NCBI GenBank assembly: GCA_021845725.1
Contig: JAJZVL010000025.1
Span: 2,289 to 35,637, forward strand
DNA: 33,349 nt
Reading direction: 5' to 3'
Source: Actinomycetes bacterium
Lineage (GTDB): Bacteria > Actinomycetota > Acidimicrobiia > Acidimicrobiales > RAAP-2
Positions 1-7,500 of this stretch are shown here, piece by piece; position 1 is the stretch's first letter, and each line of letters starts with the position of its first letter. The notes under the pieces were generated by a model, which was not told where the DNA came from, made no database searches, and was given only the letters and a program-made list of their open reading frames with translations. A program made the position numbers and the translations under genes.

Positions 1-2400
1 GCCGCAGGGCTCTCGAGCGCCGAGGCCGCACGACGTCTGGCTCGTGATGGTCCCAACGCGATTCCCGAAGTGCACCAGAGCAAGCTGGCGTTGCTGGCAT
101 CGAAGCTGTGGGGCCCGGTCCCGTGGCTGCTGGAGGCGGCGATCGTGCTCGAGCTGGTGCTCGGCAACGACGTGCAGGCGCTGATCATCGCTGTCCTGGT
201 CGCGCTGGATGCCACGCTCTCGTTCCGTGAAGAAGGAGGCGCCCAAGAGGCGCTGGCCTTGCTGCGAAAGCAGCTCCAGGTCATCACGCGGGTCCACCGA
301 GACGGCAGCTGGCAGGCGCTTCCAGCGGAGTCGTTGGTCGAGGGGGACGTGGTCCACCTTCGCCAGGGCGACCTGGTGTCTGCCGATGTCGAGTTGTCCG
401 AGGGACAGCTTGCCGTCGACCAGTCCTCGCTGACCGGTGAGTCGCTGGCGAAGACGGTGTCGGCCGGAGAGGCGGCATGGTCGGGATCGATCGTGGTACG
501 TGGCGAGGCCACGGGCACGGTGACCGCAACGGGACCGCGCACCAAGTTCGGGCACACCGCCGAGCTGGTGAGCACGTCGCACGCTCCGGGGCGGCTCGAA
601 CAGCTGATCATGGGGTTCGTCACCGCGCTCCTCGTGCTCGACGCCGGCTTGGTGGCTCTCGTCCTGGTGGACGGCGCTGTACGTCACTTGCCGTGGTCGA
701 GCCTGCTCCCCTTCGCCGTGATCCTGGTCGTTGCCGCTGTGCCAGTCGCGCTTCCCACCACGTTCACGCTCGCCAGTGCGCTCGGTTCCCGGGAACTGGC
801 CGCGAAAGGGGTGTTGGTCACCCGCCTGGCCGCCATCGAGGAGGCGGCGAGCATGGAGGTCCTCTGCAGCGACAAAACCGGGACGATCACGAAGAACCAG
901 CTCGCCGTGTCCGGTGTCGTCGCCTATGGCTGCGACGAGGCACACGTGGTACAGCTGGCAGGCGCAGCCAGTGACGCGGCGACCCAAGATCCGCTCGACC
1001 TGGCGATCTTGGCCGAGATGGACCGCCGGGGGCTGGGTCCGCTCGGTCCGTGTCATGACCAGGTCCCGTTCGATCCAGCTACCAAGCGGGCGGAAGCGTC
1101 TGTCGAGACGACGCAAGGACCCAGACGCGTCGCGAAGGGCGCCCCCCAGGTGATCAGTGGTCTGTGCACATCGCAGGGGCTTCCCGAGAGTCTCACCGAC
1201 GACGTGGCACGGCTGGCAGACACCGGTGCCAGGGTGCTGGCCGTCAGCGAAGGCGAACCTGGTGCCCCGCCGGTGCTGGCGGGGCTGATCGCCATGGCCG
1301 ATCCGCCACGCGCCGACTCCGCTCCCCTCGTCGAGCGCCTTCGAGCCCTGGGTGTGCGCGTGGTCATGGTGACGGGTGACGGGGTGGCTACCGCACGGGC
1401 TGTTGCCCGCCAAGTCGGGATCGGGGACCGCACCTGCGGTGCCAGCACGCTGCGGGAACGCGATCCCTCGCACCTTTCTGTCGAAGATGTCTGTGACGTC
1501 TACGCAGAAGTGCTGCCCGAGGACAAGCTGGCCCTCGTCAACCGCCTCCAAGGGAGCGGGGCGGTGGTTGGGATGACCGGGGACGGCGTGAACGACGCCC
1601 CCGCGCTGCGCCAAGCCGAAGTCGGTATCGCGGTCTCCAACGCGGCCGATGTCGCAAAGGCCGCAGCGAGCCTGGTGCTCACCGACCCAGGCCTGGGGAA
1701 CGTCGTGGCAGGGGTAGAGGTGAGCCGGCGGATCCATGAACGGATGCTCACCTACACGTTGAACAAGATCGCCAAGACGCTCCAGGTGTCCATCTTCCTG
1801 AGCCTTGGGATCGTCGTGTTCGGGAAGTTCGCCACGACGCCGTTGCTCGTGGTGCTGCTCCTCTTGGCGAACAACTTCGCCACGATGTCCCTGGCCACTG
1901 ACCGGGTCTCTACTCCACGTCTTCCCGAGCGCTGGGGAGTGGCCGGCTTGGTGATCGCATCGGCGAGCCTTGCCCTTCCCCTGATCCTGCTCTCCTTCGG
2001 CCTGTGGTACGTGGGGCGGGTCGGTCTCGGACTTCACCTCGGATCGCTGCAGACCCTCGTGTTCGTGTGGCTGGTCGCGTCGGCACAGGCCACGATCTAC
2101 GCGGTGCGGGAACGCCGCCACTTCTGGCACTCCCGGCCGAGCGCGTGGTTGGCTGCGAGCTCTGTTGCCGACCTCGTGGTCGTGGCGATCCTGGCCTGGC
2201 GAGGATGGCTCATGACCGCCGTCACCCCCGAGGTCATCGGGATCGGCTTGGGGATGGGCGTCCTCTTCCTGTTGGTGGCAGAGGTTGTGAAGACGGCCGC
2301 CTTTCGCCTCGCCGGCCTCTCCCAGGGTCCCAGGGAGCCACTGGGACCCGCGTCAGCACCGAGGCAGCCTGTTCCCCCGGCCGGGGTACCGCTTCCGTAG
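1..2400 (+). CDS. Proton-efflux-type P-type ATPase (partial, 5' end missing)
   Basis: This is a membrane cation pump of the P-type ATPase superfamily, closest by motif to the plasma-membrane H+-ATPase group (P3A). The reading frame is open from base 1 and already codes family-like sequence (GLSSAEAARRL, then GPNAIPE), so the true start lies upstream and the GTG at 70 is internal. Visible motifs, in window codons: TGES at about 145-148 (actuator domain), DKTGT at 291-295 (phosphorylated Asp 291), and TGDGVNDAP at about 526-534 (hinge of the P domain). Helix M4 carries PVALP. There is no CPC or CPx motif and no N-terminal metal-binding domain, which argues against a heavy-metal pump. In M6 the residue expected to be the proton-acceptor Asp is Asn (codon 625). 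The protein ends in a Pro-rich tail at a TAG stop. It converges on the CmtR-like regulator. Transported ion is inferred, not shown. Confidence 0.88.
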   Translation, partial: AAGLSSAEAARRLARDGPNAIPEVHQSKLALLASKLWGPVPWLLEAAIVLELVLGNDVQALIIAVLVALDATLSFREEGGAQEALALLRKQLQVITRVHRDGSWQALPAESLVEGDVVHLRQGDLVSADVELSEGQLAVDQSSLTGESLAKTVSAGEAAWSGSIVVRGEATGTVTATGPRTKFGHTAELVSTSHAPGRLEQLIMGFVTALLVLDAGLVALVLVDGAVRHLPWSSLLPFAVILVVAAVPVALPTTFTLASALGSRELAAKGVLVTRLAAIEEAASMEVLCSDKTGTITKNQLAVSGVVAYGCDEAHVVQLAGAASDAATQDPLDLAILAEMDRRGLGPLGPCHDQVPFDPATKRAEASVETTQGPRRVAKGAPQVISGLCTSQGLPESLTDDVARLADTGARVLAVSEGEPGAPPVLAGLIAMADPPRADSAPLVERLRALGVRVVMVTGDGVATARAVARQVGIGDRTCGASTLRERDPSHLSVEDVCDVYAEVLPEDKLALVNRLQGSGAVVGMTGDGVNDAPALRQAEVGIAVSNAADVAKAAASLVLTDPGLGNVVAGVEVSRRIHERMLTYTLNKIAKTLQVSIFLSLGIVVFGKFATTPLLVVLLLLANNFATMSLATDRVSTPRLPERWGVAGLVIASASLALPLILLSFGLWYVGRVGLGLHLGSLQTLVFVWLVASAQATIYAVRERRHFWHSRPSAWLAASSVADLVVVAILAWRGWLMTAVTPEVIGIGLGMGVLFLLVAEVVKTAAFRLAGLSQGPREPLGPASAPRQPVPPAGVPLP

Positions 2401-2450
2401 TTCGTACGGACTCCTACCGGCGGGCTCGTGCGGCGTGCCCTGCCGCTCGC

Positions 2451-2852
2451 TCAGGGTGCGGGCGCGACCCTCGTGCACGCTGCGACGCCTGCGGCGTGGT
2501 CGGCGACCATCGAGGAGCCGATGCCGACCAGCTCCGCCACGCGTGGGTCGGTCACCTGGTAGTAGGCGAAGCGTCCCTCCCTGCGCACCTCGAGCAGGCC
2601 GCAGTCGACGAGGCAGCCGAGGTGCGCCGAGACGCGCCCCTGGGAGAGCCCGGCATGGGCGACGCACTCGCTGCCCGTCCGCTCGACGCCGGCGCAGAAG
2701 GCGAGGAGGGCCAGGCGGGTGGGGTCACCCAGCGCGCGGTAGAACCGGGCGAGCAGATCACGTCCTGCGGGGTCGTCAGGGACGGGGGGAACGGCCAGAG
2801 CTCCGAGGAGGCGTCGTTCGCCTGGGTCGATCGTCAGCTGGGGGGACGGCAT
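2451..2852 (-). CDS. ArsR/SmtB-family metal sensor, CmtR-like
   Basis: This 133-residue winged-helix repressor has the ArsR family core: RALGDPTRLALL (about 39-50), recognition helix LSQGRVSAHLGCL (about 69-81), and the wing REGRFAYYQVTDPRV. The cysteines allow a subclass call. Cys80 and Cys84 lie in the helix as CLVDC and Cys126 lies near the C terminus. Mycobacterial CmtR, a Cd/Pb sensor, uses a C-x3-C pair in the same helix plus a Cys about 45 residues later. Binding of Cd(II) or Pb(II) should release DNA; this is inference from the family. Start is ATG with GAGGAGG four bases upstream. It is downstream of ureC on the same strand but has its own promoter-like box. No heavy-metal efflux gene is next to it on the same strand, so its target is unknown. 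Confidence 0.85.
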   Translation of the reverse strand: MPSPQLTIDPGERRLLGALAVPPVPDDPAGRDLLARFYRALGDPTRLALLAFCAGVERTGSECVAHAGLSQGRVSAHLGCLVDCGLLEVRREGRFAYYQVTDPRVAELVGIGSSMVADHAAGVAACTRVAPAP

Positions 2853-2890
2853 GGGACCTCCTCGACGCGCAGTGCTCCGCTCGGAGGCTA
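2853..2890 (-). promoter_or_regulatory. Promoter-like box and SD for the CmtR-like gene
   Basis: On the minus strand, TAGCCT (complement of 2885-2890) is followed by a short leader and a strong GAGGAGG just before the ATG. The same TAGCCT box occurs before tetR and cydD. No clear -35 element was seen. The gap between ureC and this gene is 66 bases. Confidence 0.4.
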
Positions 2891-2918
2891 TCTCGCGAGG
2901 TCCCCGAGCCCCGCGCTC

Positions 2919-4595
2919 TCAGAGGAAGTACAGGCGCGAGAGGCATACCTCGTCGGCAGGCTCGGAGGTGAGCGTCCGCCCGTCGAGTCGCACCTCGCTC
3001 GTCGCCGGGTCCACCTCGACCGTGCCCATCTCGGCATTGCGGCACATGGACGCCGGTCCGATGCCTCGGCACTGCGTGACGGCGACGCGCCGGCGCCTGG
3101 TGGGCATGGCCGAAGGCGGTCCGGCGAGGCCCACCTTGGAGACGAACGCGACCGACAATTCCGCAGCCGTGGCACCGTACCCCCCGAACTGGGGCCCGAT
3201 CACGAGGGGCTGGGACGACTCGACGCTGGCGTTCGGGTCTCCGGTCACCCCCCAGGCAGGGAACCCGGCTTTCAAGACGAGCGAGGGCTTGGTCCCGAAG
3301 TACCGCGGGTCCCACAGGACGATGTCGGCGAGCTTGCCCACCGCGACGGAGCCGACCTCGTGGCTCAGCCCATGGGCGATCGCAGGGTTGATCGTCAGCT
3401 TCGCCAGGTAGCGCAGGATCCTCTGGTTGTCGTCGCGCACCTCGCCCTCGAGCAGCCCCCGCTCGTGCTTCATCTTCGCCGCCATGGCGAAGGTGCGCCG
3501 GAACGTCTCACCGGCGCGGCCCATGCCCTGCGCGTCCGACGACGTGATGGCGATGAGCCCGAGATCGTGCAGGACGTCCTCGGCGCCCATCGTGGTCGCT
3601 CGGATGCGATCCCGGGCGATGCGCACGTCGGAGTCGACGTCCTTGCGCAAGCCGTGGGCGGCGCAGATCATGTCGAACGCCTCGGCCAGCGCGTCACGGC
3701 CGTAGGGGAGGGTGGGGTTGGTCGAAGAGGCGATCACGTTCGGGAGCCCCGCAAGCCGCAGCACGTCAGGGGAGTGACCCCCGCCGCACCCTTCGACGTG
3801 GAACGCGTGGACCGTCCGGCCCTCCAAGACGGCGATGGTGTCCTCGACGCTCATCCCCTCGTTGAGGCCATCGGAGTGCAACGCGACTTGCACGTCGTGA
3901 TCCTCGGCCACCCTGAGCGCAGTGTCGATCGACCGGCGGTGGGCTCCCAGGTCCTCGTGGATCTTGAACCCGCAGGCACCCCCAGCTTCCAGGGCCTCCA
4001 CCAGCGGCGCGGGGTGCGAGGACGACCCGCGCGCCAAGAAGCCGATGTTGACCGGCCAGGCGTCGAACGCCGAGAAGGCGTGCGAGAGGGCCCAGGGCGA
4101 GTTGATCCCGACGCCCCACACCGGACCGAACTCCTGGCCGATGATGGTGGTCACGCCCGAGGCCAGGGACGCCTCCATGATCCTCGGCGACAGCAAGTGG
4201 ACGTGGGTGTCGATCGCCCCCGGGGTGGCGATGAGCCCGGTCCCCGAGACGATCGAGGTGCCGGTCCCCACGACGACGTCGACGCCGTCCATCGTGTCGG
4301 GGTTGCCTGCGCGTCCGATCCCCGCGACCCGGCCCTCGCGCACGCCGATGCTCACCTTGTGACAGCCCAGCACCGGATCGACCAGCACCACGTTGGCGAT
4401 CACGAGGTCGCAGGTGTCGGCCACCGAGGCTGCCTTCAGATGGATGCCGTCGCGGGCGGTCTTCGCGAACCCGACGAGGAGCTCGTCACCTCGCCTCTCT
4501 GCGTCCGACTCGACGCGCAGGACCAGACCGGTGTCCCCCAGGTGCACCAGGTCGCCCGCGCTCGGGCCGTACACGGCATGACGAGGAGGGCTCAT
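2919..4595 (-). CDS. ureC: Urease subunit alpha
   Basis: Urease alpha carries the dinickel active site that hydrolyses urea to ammonia and carbamate. The 558-residue length fits the family (about 567). Visible ligands: His131 and His133 (HVH), the carbamylated Lys211 with His213 (KIHED), His240 (ALHSDG), His266 (HVEGCGGGH) and Asp354 (TSSD). The general acid histidine of the mobile flap is His314. The flap Cys (Cys319 in Klebsiella numbering) is Ala313 here: the segment reads DMICAAHGL where the family usually has DMLMVCHHL, and the following His is Gly. A Cys sits two residues earlier. The ATG overlaps the stop of the gamma/beta fusion gene by four bases (ATGA), indicating coupled translation. 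No ureD, ureE, ureF or ureG lies in the window, so maturation must come from elsewhere or the enzyme may not be active. Confidence 0.95.
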   Translation of the reverse strand: MSPPRHAVYGPSAGDLVHLGDTGLVLRVESDAERRGDELLVGFAKTARDGIHLKAASVADTCDLVIANVVLVDPVLGCHKVSIGVREGRVAGIGRAGNPDTMDGVDVVVGTGTSIVSGTGLIATPGAIDTHVHLLSPRIMEASLASGVTTIIGQEFGPVWGVGINSPWALSHAFSAFDAWPVNIGFLARGSSSHPAPLVEALEAGGACGFKIHEDLGAHRRSIDTALRVAEDHDVQVALHSDGLNEGMSVEDTIAVLEGRTVHAFHVEGCGGGHSPDVLRLAGLPNVIASSTNPTLPYGRDALAEAFDMICAAHGLRKDVDSDVRIARDRIRATTMGAEDVLHDLGLIAITSSDAQGMGRAGETFRRTFAMAAKMKHERGLLEGEVRDDNQRILRYLAKLTINPAIAHGLSHEVGSVAVGKLADIVLWDPRYFGTKPSLVLKAGFPAWGVTGDPNASVESSQPLVIGPQFGGYGATAAELSVAFVSKVGLAGPPSAMPTRRRRVAVTQCRGIGPASMCRNAEMGTVEVDPATSEVRLDGRTLTSEPADEVCLSRLYFL

Positions 4596-5314
4596 CCGTC
4601 GTCGCGATCGAGGTAGCCGCAGAGCCGGGCCTTCTCGAGGGCCCGCTCCTTCGCCCCAGGCGCGTCCAGGGGCCCGTCGACCAGCCCGGCGAACCCGTAG
4701 GCGACTCTCGCGCCCTGGATGTCTGCGAGCTCGACGCTGACCGTGGTGCCCGGGTCGAAGCGGACGGTCGTCCCGGCGTCGACCGCCAGGTGCCGGCCGT
4801 AGGCGGCGGCCCGGGTGAAGCGAAGGCGCGGGTTCACCTCGAAGAAGTGGAAGTGGCTCGACACGCTGATGGGGACGCGGCTCTCGTTGGTGACCTCGAC
4901 CACGGCATCGACCCGGCGCTCGGACTCGTACGCTGCCTCGACCACCTCGCCGGGTGCCAGACGATCTTCGCGGCGGCCGTCGTCGCGACGAGAGCTCCGC
5001 GACGGGCTCGCCGCGCAGAAGGGGTCGTGCACCACGACCAGTCGCGTCCCATCGTCGAAGGTGGCCTCCATCCAGACCTCGTCGACCAGCTCCACCACTC
5101 CGTCGAGCACGTCGTCGGGAGTGAGGAGGCTTCGCCCTCGCTCGATGGCGCCGGCGAGGCGGAGACCGTCCCGCGCCGCTTCTGCCACCTCATCGGCGAT
5201 GAGCGCAGTCGCTTCGGGCGCGTTCAGCCGTAGCCCTCGGGCCCGTCGTGCCCTTGCCAGCTCGGCAGCGGCGAACACGAGGAGGCGGTCTCGTTCGGCT
5301 GGCGTCAGTCGCAT
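4592..5314 (-). CDS. ureAB: Fused urease gamma/beta subunit (UreA-UreB)
   Basis: This 240-residue protein joins the two small urease subunits. Residues 1-about 100 are UreA-like (MRLTPAERDRLLVFAAAELA, then LNAPEATALIADEVAEAARDG). A linker rich in Ser, Arg and Asp (about 101-118) leads to a UreB-like part (LAPGEVVEAA, VEVTNESRVPISVSSHFHFFEVNP, then FDPGTTVSVELADIQG). The length and order resemble the fused UreA of Helicobacter; most bacteria keep the subunits separate. I chose ATG at 5314 because the UreA homology begins there; the frame is open much further upstream but only as a shadow of the acyltransferase. The start lies ten bases inside the end of the acyltransferase gene and no good SD precedes it, so translation probably depends on ribosomes ending upstream. 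It overlaps ureC by ATGA. Confidence 0.93.
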   Translation of the reverse strand: MRLTPAERDRLLVFAAAELARARRARGLRLNAPEATALIADEVAEAARDGLRLAGAIERGRSLLTPDDVLDGVVELVDEVWMEATFDDGTRLVVVHDPFCAASPSRSSRRDDGRREDRLAPGEVVEAAYESERRVDAVVEVTNESRVPISVSSHFHFFEVNPRLRFTRAAAYGRHLAVDAGTTVRFDPGTTVSVELADIQGARVAYGFAGLVDGPLDAPGAKERALEKARLCGYLDRDDG

Positions 5315-7242
5315 GAATGGTTGCAGCTCGTCGACTTCACCACGTCTCCAGCATGACGCGCGCGGCCGGTGGCCGCAGACGCCGGGAGCGGCGCTTCGAG
5401 GGCGTGGACGAGCAGCGAGGCGTAGTACTGGGCGCCCTGGGGGTCGAGATGGACGCCGTCGGGATAGAAGTACTGCGGCGTGCTCGCGCTGAGGCTGTAC
5501 CAATTCACCATCGTGGTGTTCGGCCAGCTGCGGGCGACCGTCGCGATGGTCTGGTTGACGGCCTGCTCCCACGGTCGTGTCTCGTGGGTGTTCACGAGCA
5601 CGACCCGCCGCATCGGTCCGAGCGAGCGGAGCAGCGTCTCGAGCTGTGTGACGCTGTAGTAGCCGTTGGTGCCCAGCTCGAGGATCAGCTCGTCGCCGAT
5701 GTCCCCCGCCCTCTTCAGCTGCGGCACCTCGGCCTGTACCTCGTAGAGCTGCTGCCCCACCTGCGCGTCGATCACGGCCCCTGGGAGCATCTGGCGCAGG
5801 TACGGCGCGGCGTCGACCATGATCGAGTCGCCGATGACCGTGACGCCGGTCCCTGCGGGGACGGTCGTCGTCGTCGGGTCCCCGGCTGGCAGCGTGCCGT
5901 GACCGCGCTCGCCGGCGGCTGTCACGACCGGGTCTCGGGCAGGGGCGGTCCTCGAGGTGCGCTCGAGGTGATGGCGTGGAGGGAGGATGCTCCTGGTCGC
6001 TTCGGGGACGGCCGGCGCGCCGGAGATCACGCCGGAGAGCCCGAGCCCCGAGACGAGCGTGGCAGCGAGCACCGCGCCCGTCGCCGTCCACGCCTGCGTG
6101 CCCGGCACGAGGTTCGCCCAGTCCCTGCGGCGCCAGGTGTCGCGGAGGTCGCGCCAGCGCCGTGTGAGGGCGCCATGTCGGATCGGTTGCTCGACGAAGC
6201 GCCACGAGAGCGCTGCGGCGGCGACGATCCCGGCGACTTGGAGCGCGTCACGAAGCAGGCTCTCCCTGGCTCCTTGCGGGGTGGTGAGCACGATCACCGG
6301 CAGCGACCACAGGTACATGCCATATGAGCGCTCACCGATCCAGCGCAAGGGCCCGACCCCGAGCGCGCGTCCCACGCGTGCTCCCGGGTGGACGCAGACG
6401 GCGATGAGGATCGCGGTGAGCACCGAGAGCAGCACCATGCCGCCCCGGTAGACGAAAGGGTCGTATTGCCCCGTCTGCCAGTACATGACGAGCACGCCTG
6501 CGAGCGCGGCGCCCCCGGCCACCTCGAGCACCGTGCGCGCCCGGGGGGTGATCGGTGCGAAGCGCCTGGTCCTTGGCCAGACGAAGGCGAGAGCCGCGCC
6601 GATGAGGAGCTCGAACGCTCGAGTGTCGGTGCCGTCGTAGACCCGGGTGGGGTCCGTGTAGGGGACGAACAGAAGGGCCATCTCGACGGCAGAGCCCGCC
6701 GCGAGCACGAGGGAGCCGATGACCAGCATGCGACGGCTGCGCACCCAGCGCAAGGCGGCGAGGAGGGCGAACGGCCAGACGAGGTAGAACTGCTCTTCGA
6801 TCGCCAGAGACCACAGGTGGCCGAGCGGCGACTGGGGCCCGTACTGGGCGAAGTAGGAGACATGGTGGAAGATGTACCACCAGTTGCTGTAGTAGAAGAC
6901 GGCGGGAAGGATGTCGCCGCGCAGGCCGGGAAGCTGGGACCTGTCGAACAAGGTCGCCCACGCCACGGTCACCAGCAGCATCACGAACAGCGCTGGCAGC
7001 AGTCGCCGTGCCCGACGCACCCAGAACTTCCCGAACGAGCGCGCCCCGCGCTTGTGGATGCCGGCGACGAGCAGATCGGTGATCAGGTAGCCCGAGAGGA
7101 CGAAGAACACGCCGACACCGAGCAGGCCGCCGCTCGCCCACCCGAGATCGAGATGGTACGCGATGACGCCGAGCACGGCGATGGCGCGGATGCCGTCCAA
7201 ACCTGGGTTGTACGGGCTCGATCCCTCGACTGGTCGCGGCAT
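5305..7242 (-). CDS. Membrane acyltransferase (OafA/YrhL type) with C-terminal SGNH domain
   Basis: This 645-residue membrane enzyme belongs to the acyltransferase-3 family, which moves acyl groups (often acetyl) onto cell-envelope sugars or lipids. The N-terminal half has about ten membrane helices and the signature GLDGIRAIAVLGVIAYHL followed by GVGVFFVLSGYLIT. The C-terminal part is an SGNH hydrolase-like domain placed outside the membrane in known members: GDS at 471-473 holds the Ser, GTNG follows, and the Asp595-x2-His598 pair sits in PDGVHLDP. All catalytic residues are present. ATG at 7242 follows GAGGAG at about 12 bases. The stop lies inside the start of the urease gamma/beta gene. 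The acceptor cannot be told from sequence, and a link with urease is not expected from family knowledge. Confidence 0.92.
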   Translation of the reverse strand: MPRPVEGSSPYNPGLDGIRAIAVLGVIAYHLDLGWASGGLLGVGVFFVLSGYLITDLLVAGIHKRGARSFGKFWVRRARRLLPALFVMLLVTVAWATLFDRSQLPGLRGDILPAVFYYSNWWYIFHHVSYFAQYGPQSPLGHLWSLAIEEQFYLVWPFALLAALRWVRSRRMLVIGSLVLAAGSAVEMALLFVPYTDPTRVYDGTDTRAFELLIGAALAFVWPRTRRFAPITPRARTVLEVAGGAALAGVLVMYWQTGQYDPFVYRGGMVLLSVLTAILIAVCVHPGARVGRALGVGPLRWIGERSYGMYLWSLPVIVLTTPQGARESLLRDALQVAGIVAAAALSWRFVEQPIRHGALTRRWRDLRDTWRRRDWANLVPGTQAWTATGAVLAATLVSGLGLSGVISGAPAVPEATRSILPPRHHLERTSRTAPARDPVVTAAGERGHGTLPAGDPTTTTVPAGTGVTVIGDSIMVDAAPYLRQMLPGAVIDAQVGQQLYEVQAEVPQLKRAGDIGDELILELGTNGYYSVTQLETLLRSLGPMRRVVLVNTHETRPWEQAVNQTIATVARSWPNTTMVNWYSLSASTPQYFYPDGVHLDPQGAQYYASLLVHALEAPLPASAATGRARHAGDVVKSTSCNHSCD

Positions 7243-7487
7243 TTGCTACCGGAGCTCCTCGTTGTCTCCCCCACGCCGGTGACGTGCGGCGCGTCCCTCG
7301 CGCTCGGTCCGATGGTGGCAGGCATCGGCGGGCGAGTCGAGGCCATTCCTCGAATGGGCGCGTGGGCTGCCCACATCGCCGCCGGAACATCTGCGTGACC
7401 GACGTGCTGCGACGTGACGGTGGTCACGAGGCGGGCGTCGCTCGTCCGCGATGCGCCGGGGAAGGCCAGTCACGCGGGACCCGGACC

Positions 7488-7500
7488 TAACCTCGGTCGC
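7488..7500 (+). promoter_or_regulatory. Leaderless-type promoter of the MFS gene
   Basis: TAACCT (7488-7493) lies seven bases before ATG at 7501 and no SD is present, so the transcript may begin at the start codon. The divergent gap 7243-7500 must also hold the acyltransferase promoter, which I could not place. Confidence 0.4.

Noticed and set aside
2401-2450. Terminator between the convergent ATPase and CmtR-like genes
   Set aside because: One is expected here, but I found no convincing stem in these 50 bases.
2004-4616. Long plus-strand frame of 870 codons opposite ureC
   Set aside because: High-GC codon bias of ureC opens the opposite frame. The translation has no recognisable domain.
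5315-6205. N-terminal extension of the urease gamma/beta frame
   Set aside because: The frame is open but Arg/Pro-rich and antisense-like in composition; it is a shadow of the acyltransferase. UreA homology begins at 5314.
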